Part shown: positions 34,301 to 44,700 of the stretch, piece after piece
Layout of the letters: each line of letters begins with the position of its first letter
How positions within the stretch are numbered: position 1 is the first letter of the stretch
DNA from: Megaleporinus macrocephalus
Taxonomy: Eukaryota; Chordata; Actinopteri; Characiformes; Anostomidae
Length of the DNA stretch: 64,000 nucleotides
Direction: 5' to 3'
Assembly (NCBI GenBank): GCA_021613375.1
Contig: CM038720.1
Span: 40,863,449-40,927,448 of the forward strand
Notes under the pieces: generated by a model
Seen by the model: the letters and a program-made list of their open reading frames with translations, nothing else
Told to the model about the DNA's origin: nothing
Databases searched by the model: none
Translations under genes and position numbers: made by a program

Positions 34301-37300
34301 TGGTGTAGTGGTTAGTACGGTGGTGTAGTGGTTAGTATGGTGATGTAGTGGTCAGTATGGTGGTATAGTGGTTAGTACGGTGGTGTAGTGGTTAGTACGG
34401 TGGTGTAGTGGTTAGTATGGTGGTGTAGTGGTTAGTATGGTGGTGTAGTGGTTAGTACGGTGATGTAGTGGTCAGTATGGTGGTATAGTGGTTAGTACGG
34501 TGGTGTAGTGGTTAGTATGGTGGTGTAGGGGTTAGTATGGTGGTGTAGTGGTTAGTACGGTGGTGTAGTGGTTAGTACGGTGGTGTAGTGGTCAGTATGG
34601 TGGTGTAGTGGTCAGTACGGTGGTGTAGTGGTTAGTACGGTGGTGTAGAGGTTAGTACGGTGGTGTAGTGGTTAGTATGGTGGTGTAGTGGTTAGTATGG
34701 TGGTGTAGTGGTTAGTACGGTGGTGTAGGGGTTAGTATGGTGGTGTAGTGGTTAGTATGGTGGTGTATTGGTTAGTATGGTGGTGTAGTGGTTAATACGG
34801 TGGTGTAGTGGTTAGTATGGTGGTGTAGTGGTTAGTATGGTGGTGTAGTGGTTAGTATGGTGGTGTAGTGGTTAGTATGGTGGTGTAGTGGTCAGTACGG
34901 TGGTGTAGTGGTTACTATGGTGGTGTAGTGGTTAGTATGGTGGTGTAGTGGTTAGTATGGTGGTGTAGTGGTTAGTATGGTGGTGTAGTGGTTAGTACGG
35001 TGGTGTAGTGGTTAGTATGGTGGTGTAGTGGTTAATACGGTGGTGTAGTGGTTAGTATGGTGGTGTAGTGGTTAGTATAGTGGTGTAGTGGTTAGTACGG
35101 TGGTGTAGTGGTTAGTATGGTGGTGTAGTGGTTAGTATGGTGGTGTAGTGGTTAGTATGGTGGTGTAGTGGTTAGTATGGTGGTGTAGTGGTTAGTACGG
35201 TGGTGTAGTGGTTAGTATGGTGGTGTAGTGGTTAGTATGGTGGTGTAGTGGTTAGTATGGTGGTGTAGTGGTTAGTATGGTGGTGTAGTGGTTAGTATGG
35301 TGGTGTAGTGGTTAGTATGGTGGTGTAGTGGTGCTGAAGGAACTGAACACATTCATACAACGTCTGGGGCGTCCAGGAGAAATCTGGAACCTAACTTTGT
35401 TCTTCAAACTGGATCAAGATCTGATCTACTTCTCTCACAATAACATATTCATGTTACTTTGTATTGTATGTCTGATTACTTACATCTGTTCTAATCAGAC
35501 CTGCTGTTCTTACTGGGGAACGTTCACTCAGTGTTAAGATAAAGTCTCATATTATAATGAGAATGAACAAAAGGGGAAGTTAATGTGTAACGTCACCGCT
35601 GTGCCACGGAGATTGCTATCGGAGCGAGAACAAACATGACTCAGTCTTAATTAATTGCAATATCCACTGTTCAAACAGCAGCGCAGCCCCAGCTCCCAAG
35701 GTTCTGCTGGAGGAACCGAGCTGGCACGGAAGTACAGCATCTCCAGGGCTCTTTTTAAACACAGGCTGATGAGTAATGCTTTACTGCATGTGAAAGTGCC
35801 CGATGCCAATCAGCAACAAAGGCCTGGCCAGCGAACCAATTGCAGGAAGTCCTACAGGAAGGCCACGGAGTCTCCGAATGCCAGGCATAGCCTCTGTTTC
35901 TATTCCCGAGCAGTGTCCTGTATTTGCTCTGTCATTGTACTTCAGGAAGAAAATGTATGGATAAGCCCACAAACCCACATGTCCTCGCGTTCCCACACTC
36001 TGAAACAATCCACACACTGAAGGACACACGGGAGACTCTCAGCAGAGCGTCGAGAGCTTATTCTCAGCCCATATAGGGTCCATCAATGTTCCCCAAAGCC
36101 TGGTCCTAGCGCATCACTGCACGCCTTATTCTGGTGTTCTCCAGCCTCTAACACACCGGATCACTTTCCCCCAGAGCTTCTCAGAGTACTGATCTAGGAT
36201 CTGTTCCTGTCAGTAAAGTTATACTGAAAAAGAGAGGAATCTGATCTTGGATGAGCGCTCTGACTCTGAGAGGCACTGTGAATGTAAGTCCAGGTTAAAA
36301 CACTTACAGACTGTAGTTCATCTGATTCTCTGTATACTTTATTACTCTGTTCTTTAATGATCAGGACCCCCACAGGACCCCCACAGGACCACCACAGAAC
36401 AGATACTATTAGGGAGATCAGTTACTGCAGTGCTGCTGGAGTGTTTAAACACTGTGTCCACTCACTGTCCACTCTATTAGACACTCCTACTACTTGCTGG
36501 TCCACCTTGTAGATGTAAAGTCAGAGACAGTAGCTCATCTGCTGCTGCACAGTTTGTGTTCCTCTAGTTCTTCATCAGTGGACACAGGACGCCGCCAACA
36601 GGACACTGCTGTCTGGATAGTTTTGGTTGGTGGACGATTCTCAGTCCAGCAGTGATGCAGAGGAGGTGTTTAAACACTCCAGCAGCAGCACTGCTGTGTC
36701 TGATCCACTCACACCAGCACAACACACTAACCAACACAGTGCTATGAATGACCCACTATCCTAATAGTATCTGCTCTGTGGTGGTCCTGTGGGGGTCCTG
36801 ATCATTAAAGAACAGAGTAATAAAGTATACAGAGAATCAGATGAACTACAGTCTGTAGGTGGAGCTCCTGTATGGTCAGTGGAGCTGATACAGTGGACAG
36901 TGAGTGGGGATATAAGGAGGTAGTTTTAATGAAGTGACCGCTGGGTGTATATGGTGGGTGTAAATAATAATAATAATAATTATAATCCATGAAAACATAC
37001 ATACCACAGGAATAGAGGACGGTGAGGTGCTTTTTGGTTCCAGAAGAGCAGGGATTTCTGAAATGCTCATCGTCAACAGTAAGCAGACACCGCTGCCTTC
37101 CGTAACACGCTCGTCTCACCGCACTTATAGCCCCATGATATAAACACTCTATTAAAATAAACACAACTAAATATATAAAATAACATACGCACTGAAAACC
37201 CACTTCAGACTGAAATTATTATTATTAATACCTGGAGAAGTGCATCTCCTGAAGGAGACACAGGATGGTTGCTCATAAATAACGAATATGTGAGTCAGTG

Positions 37301-38725
37301 TTAGATCAGTATTAGAGGTTGGGGGTCTGCTCTGAGTGAGTAAAGGCAGTTTGGAGGATGTGTGGGTTCAGATGAAAATGAATAGGACTATGAATAGGGA
37401 GGAGTGAGGGATGAATAAACAACAAATAGAGGAGTGCAGGTCAGTATGTCTGTGGATTAGAGGTTGGGGGATCTGCTTTGAGTGAGTACAGTGAGGCAGT
37501 TTGGAGGATGTGGGTTTAAACCATAATATTTGGGTTCAGATGAAAATGAATAGGACTCTATGGGAGGAGTGAGGGATGAATAAACAACAAATAGAGGAGT
37601 GCGGGTCAGTATGTCTGTGGATTAGAGGTTGGGGGATCTGCTCTGAGTGAGTACAGTGAGGCAGTTTGGAGGATGTGGGTTCAAACCATAAAGTTTGGGT
37701 TCAGATGAAAATTAACTCTCTATGGGGTCTCTATAGGACTCTATGGGAGGAGTGAGGGATGAATAAACAACAAATAGAGGAGTGTGGGTCAGTATATCTG
37801 TGGATTAGTGTTTGGGGATCTGCTCTGAGTGAGTACAGGCAGTTTGGAGGCTGTAGGTTGAACAAAACCATGACGTTTGGTTGGGTGTGTCCAAAAATAA
37901 ATGGGATCATATGGGAGGAACGAGGGATGAATAAATGACAAATAGAGGAGAGCAGGTCAGTATGTCTGTGGATTCATGTTTGGAGATCTGCTCTGAGTGA
38001 GTACAGTGAGGTAGTCTGGAGGCTGGAGATTAAATGAAATCATGAGGTTTGGGTGTAAGTGAATGGGACTCTATGGGGAAAAAAGAGGGATGGAAAAAAC
38101 GACAAACAGACGAGTGTGGGTCGAACCAACACTGCAGTCGTGGTCGGGGGTCCGCTCTGAGTCAGTGTATGAGAAACGGTGTCTGTCAGTCGAGCAGAAG
38201 TTCAGTAGATTGGCGTGTACTTTTCTATCCTATTCATTCTCCATGGGAGAATAGTGAGAGAAGATACCCTGACTGACGGAGACACTCACCAAACGGAGGG
38301 GGGTGGTCTTCCTCCGCCACACAGGCCCCCCTCTCTCCAGCTTCTCTGCCGTACACAGCCCAGTAGATGTTCAGCACCTTCGGGTACTTACAGTGAAGCA
38401 GCATCTGACCCCCCTCACATCCCGTCCTGTTCTTATGCTCCGCTGAGGAGTGAAGACCACAGCCGGGTTTACTGGGGACATACTTTCAACTGCAGTTAAA
38501 AATATGGGGGGGGGGGGTGTTAGGGTACTTACTGGGTTTGCAGCTGTATGATACATGCAGGTATTTGGGGGTCCCGGGACAGGGGTCTCGGCCAAACAAA
38601 CGGTGGTGAACCAGAACCTGACAGAGTCTTCGGCCTTGGCATTCCGACAGCATTTTCTGGTGGAGAGAAGAACACAGCTGGTCTCACACTGTCTGTACAG
38701 CCTCTCAGCTGCCACTGCTCTACAG

Positions 38726-38783
<58 letters not shown>

Positions 38784-41700
38784 GTGTAATGTTTTGGGGG
38801 AATTCAAACCTGACACTAACCTTAACCTAAACCTAAACCTAACCTTAAACCTAACTTAAACTAACCCTAACCCTGACACTAACCTAAACCTAACTTAAAC
38901 CTAACTTAAACTAACCCTAACCCTGACACTAACCTTAACCTAAACCTAAACCTAAACCTAACCTTAAACCTAACTTAAACTAACATTAACCTAACACTAA
39001 CCCCAACCTAACCCTAACACTAACACTTACACTTACACTTACATTTACACTTACACTTACACTAACACTTACACTTACACTTACACTTACACTTACACTA
39101 ACACTAACACCAACCTAACCCTAACACTAACACTTACACTTACACTTACACTTACACTAACACTAACCTAACCCTAACACCAACACCAACACTAACACTT
39201 ACACTAACACCAACCTAACACCAACACCAACACCAACACTTACACTTACACTTACACTTACACTTACACTTACACTAACCTAACCTAACCTAACCTAACC
39301 TAACACTAACCTAACACTAACCTAGCCAAACACTAACCCTAACACTAACCTAACACTAACACTATCCCTCACCCTAACACTAACCTAACACTAATCTAAC
39401 ACTAACCTAACACTAACCTAACACTAATCTAACACTAACCTAACACTAATCTAACACTAACCTAACACTAATCTAACCCTAACACTAATCTAACCCTAAC
39501 ACTAACCCCCCACTTGAGAACATTATTATATTTAAAAAGCAAATTTTTGTCCAGATAGAAATCTTTTATTTACTCAGTAAACACTTAAACATTTAAATAT
39601 TAATCAGTATTAATAGAGTAAGTAGAGCTTTTACACTTTATTATTAAATATTAATCAGTATTAATAGAGTAAGTAGAGCTTTTACACTTTATTATTAAAT
39701 ATTAATCAGTATTAATAGAGTAAGTAGTGCTTTTACACTTTATTATTAAATATTTATCAGTATTAATAGAGTAAGTAGAGCTTTTACACTTTATTATTAA
39801 ATATTAATCAGTATTAATAGAGTAAGTAGAGCTTTTACACTTTATTATTAAATATTAATCAGTATTAATAGAGTAAGTAGAGCTTTTACACTTTATTATT
39901 AAATATTAATCAGTATTAATAGAGTAAGTAGAGCTTTTACACTTTATTATTAAATATTAAACAGTATTAATAGAGTAAGTAGAGCTTTTACACTTTATTA
40001 TTAAATATTAAACAGTATTAATAGAGTAAGTAGAGCTTTTACACTTTATTATTAAATATTAATCAGTATTAATAGAGTAAGTAGAGCTTTTACACTTTAT
40101 TATTAAATATTAATCAGTATTAATAGAGTAAGTAGAGCTTTTACACTTTATTATTAAATATTAAACAGTATTAATAGAGTAAGTAGAGCTTTTACACTTT
40201 ATTATTAAATATTAATCAGTATTAATAGAGTAAGTAGAGCTTTTACACTTTATTATTAAATATTAATCAGTATTAATAGAGTAAGTAGAGCTTTTACACT
40301 TTATTATTAAATATTAATCAGTATTAATAGAGTAAGTAGAGCTTTTACACTTTATTATTAAATATTAATCAGTATTAATAGAGTAAGTAGAGCTTTTACA
40401 CTTTATTATTAAATAATAATCAGTATTAATAGAGTAAGTAGAGCTTTTACACTTTATTATTAAATATTAATCAGTATTAATAGAGTAAGTAGAGCTTTTA
40501 CACTTTATTATTAAATATTAATCAGTATTAATAGAGTAAGTAGAGCTTTTACACTTTATTATTAAATATTAATCAGTATTAATAGAGTAAGTAGAGCTTT
40601 TACACTTTATTATTAAATATTAATCAGTATTAACAGAGTAAGTAGAGCTTTTACACTTTATTATTAAATATTAATCAGTATTAATAGAGTAAGTAGAGCT
40701 TTTACACTTTATTATTAAATATTAATCAGTATTAACAGAGTAAGTAGAGCTTTTACACTTTATTATTAAATATTAATCAGTATTAATAGAGTAAGTAGAG
40801 CTTTTACACTTTATTATTAAATATTAATCAGTATTAACAGAGTAAGTAGAGCTTTTACACTTTATTATTAAATATTAATCAGTATTAATAGAGTAAGTAG
40901 AGCTTTTACACTTTATTATTAAATATTAATCAGTATTAATAGAGTAAGTAGAGCTTTTACATACCTCAGTGTGTTTATTTAACCCTTTCCAAGCTTCTCC
41001 TAAACAACCAAAACTTTGTTCTTACTGAAGAAAATACACTTTAAACTATCAGCTCAGGAGTGTCAGACTTTTCCACAGTAGAGTAAATGTTGGTTCTGCG
41101 CTGGAGGAAAATCTGATCTCCTGTTTGAAGGATGTTCTGTTTCTGTTATGTTGTGTTAAGATCTCAGCCGCTGATGGTGGTGATGTTATGATCTCTCAGT
41201 GCTGATTTTAGGACATCCTGATCTTGTTTTTGTAACTTTACGGGCCCAGAGCTGTTCTAGAGTAGAGCAGCAGGCCTGTTCTCTTCTTCTCTACTCAGTT
41301 TTAGCCCATTCTTTAACATCTACTCGTCTAATCTGTTCTAGTCTAATGTATACATTTTTATTCTGGCAGCAAGAGGACTGCAGACCCCTGTTGGCCCACT
41401 GACGGGTGGTCTGGCGGTGGATAAGTAGAGTATTAGACAAAGTCATCACTCGTTTTCCACTCACAGTCCAACATACTTATTCTACTTACTTTGGTCATTC
41501 TTTATACATTAGGTCAGTGCTGACCGTATCAAGCCAGTGGACCCGTATATGCTCTCTGTCTGATCTCTGTCCAATCATTTCAGCTCTGAGTGACTGATAT
41601 GCTTCTGTCTCTCCATCCAGATGGTCTATCAGAGCTGCTGTATCCACATAGGAAACGGACACTACTGCAGAGTCAGATGACCACTGGAGGGTTGGTCAGG

Positions 41701-44700
41701 TCTTCTCACCTGTAAGGCTGAGCGTGCGGAGCAGCTGATCTCGTTCCCAGCGCGCGCCCCGTCCTGTCCGTAGAAAGCCGAGTGCACGGCGATGGTGGAG
41801 TGACGCGGGCAGGACAGCAGAGCGCGCTCTCCGTCACGGGCGGACGCCGAGTGACTGCTGATGATCCTGAACAGGTAGTCTGATATACAGAGACACTTCA
41901 TCACACAGGAGCTGCTGATCAACACTTCTACACCCTGTAGTCCAATCACCTAACTTAACTCCTCTCCTCATAAACAATCAGACGGGGAGACAACCTAACA
42001 CTAACCTAACACTAACATAACTCTAACCTAACACTAACCTAACACTAACCTAACACTAACCTAACTCTAACCTAACTCTAACCTGACACTAACCTGACAC
42101 TAACCTAACACTAACCTAACACTAACCTAACTCTAACCTAACACTAACCTAACTCTAACCTAACTCTAACCTAACACTAACCTAACTCTAACCTAACTCT
42201 AACCTAACTCTAACCTAACACTAACCTGACACTAACCTAACTCTAACCTAACACTAACCTAACACTAACCTAACACTAACCTAACACTAACTTAACTCTA
42301 ACCTAACTCTAACCTGACACTAACCTGACACTAACCTAACACTAACCTAACACTAACCTAACTCTAACCTAACACTAACCTAACTCTAACCTAACTCTAA
42401 CCTGACACTAACCTGACACTAACCTAACACTAACCTAACACTAACCTAACTCTAACCTAACACTAACCTAACTCTAACCTAACTCTAACCTAACACTAAC
42501 CTAACACTAACCTAACTCTAACCTAACACTAACCATACACTAACCTAACTCTAACCTAACTCTAACCTAACTCTAACCTAACTCTAACCTAACACTAACC
42601 TAACTCTAACCTAACTCTAACCTAACACTAACCTAACACTAACCTAACACTAACCTAACACTAACCTAACTCTAACCTAACTCTAACCTGACACTAACCT
42701 GACACTAACCTAACACTAACCTAACACTAACCTAACACTAACCTAACTCTAACCTGACACTAACCAGACACTAACCTAACACTAACCTAACACTAACCTA
42801 ACTCTAACCTAACACTAACCTAACTCTAACCTAACTCTAACCTGACACTAACCTGACACTAACCTAACACTAACCTAACACTAACCTAACTCTAACCTAA
42901 CACTAACCTAACTCTAACCTAACTCTAACCTAACACTAACCTAACTCTAACCTAACACTAACCTAACATTAACCTAACTCTAACCTAACACTAACCTAAC
43001 TCTAACCTAACTCTAACCATACACTAACCTAACACTAACCTAACTCTAACCATACACTAACCTAATGCTAACCTAACTCTAACCTAACACTAACCTAACT
43101 CTAACCTAACACTAACCTAACTCTAACCTAACACTAACCCAACTCTAACCTAACTCTAACCTAACACTAACTTAACTCTAACCTAACACTAACCTAACAC
43201 TAACCTAACTCTAACCTAACACTAACCTAAAACTAACCTAACTCTAACCTAACACTAACCTAACACTAACCTAACACTAACCTAACTCTAACCTAACTCT
43301 AACCATACACTAACCTAACACTAACCTAACTCTAACCTAACTCTAACCTACCATTAACCTAACACTAACCTAACATTAACCTAACTCTAACCTAACACTA
43401 ACGTAACACTAACCTAACACTAACTTAATTCTAACCTAACACTAACTTATCTCTAACCTAACAATAACACTAACCCTAACTCTAAGCTAACACTAACCTT
43501 TACTTTAACACTAACCCTAAACACAACATTAACTTAACCCAAACCTACCCCTTAACATAACCCTAACACTAACACTAACCTAACTTTAACCCTGACCTAA
43601 CTATAGCCTTAACCTTAACACAACCCTAACCTAACCCCAACACTAACATTAACCTTACCCTATCCTAAAACTGACCTGACCTGACCCTAACACTAACCCC
43701 TTAGAATAACCCTAACACCAACCTAAACTTAATACTAACCTAACATAATCTACCTCTAACCCTAACACAACCCTAACCCTATCCTAACACTAACCTAAAC
43801 CTAATACTAACCTAACATAATCTACCTCTAACCCTAACACAACCCTAACCCTATCCTAACACTAACACCAACCTAAACTTAATACTAACCTAACATAATC
43901 TACCTCTAACCCTAACACAACCCTAACCCTATCCTAACACTAACACCAACCTAAACTTAATACTAACCTAACATAATCTACCTCTAACCCTAACACAACC
44001 CTAACCCTATCCTAACACTAACACCAACCTAAACTTAATACTAACCTAACATAATCTACCTCTAACCCTAACACAACCCTAACCCTATCCTAACACTAAC
44101 ACCAACCTAAACTTAATACTAACCTAACATAATCTACCTCTAACACTAACACAACCCTAACCCTATCCTAACACTAACACCAACCTAAACTTAATACTAA
44201 CCTAACATAATCTACCTCTAACCCTAACACAACCCTAACCCAATCCTAACACTAACCTAAACCTAATACTAACCTAACATAATCTACCTCTAACCCTAAC
44301 ACAACCCTAACCCTATCCTAACACTAACACCAACCTAAACTTAATACTAACCTAACATAATCTACCTCTAACCCTAACACAACCCTAACCCTATCCTAAC
44401 ACTAACACCAACCTAAACTTAATACTAACCTAACATAATCTACCTCTAACCCTAACACAACCCTAACCCTATCCTAACACTAACACCAACCTAAACCTAA
44501 TACTAACCTAACATAATCTACCTCTAACCCTAACACAACCCTAACCCTATCCTAACACTAACACCAACCTAAACTTAATACTAACCTAACATAATCTACC
44601 TCTAACCCTAACACAACCCTAACCCTATCCTAACACTAACCTAAACTTAATACTAACCTAACATAATCTACCTCTAACACTAACACAACCCTAACCCTAT

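Noticed and set aside
37232..37248. A 17-nt micro-exon (minus) for EVA1C with good ttcag| and |gtatta borders
   Set aside because: It would encode GDALLQ and lose the conserved ECLYHGAI stretch. Taking the acceptor at 37149/37148 instead gives residue-for-residue agreement with human DCLSYSAL without it.
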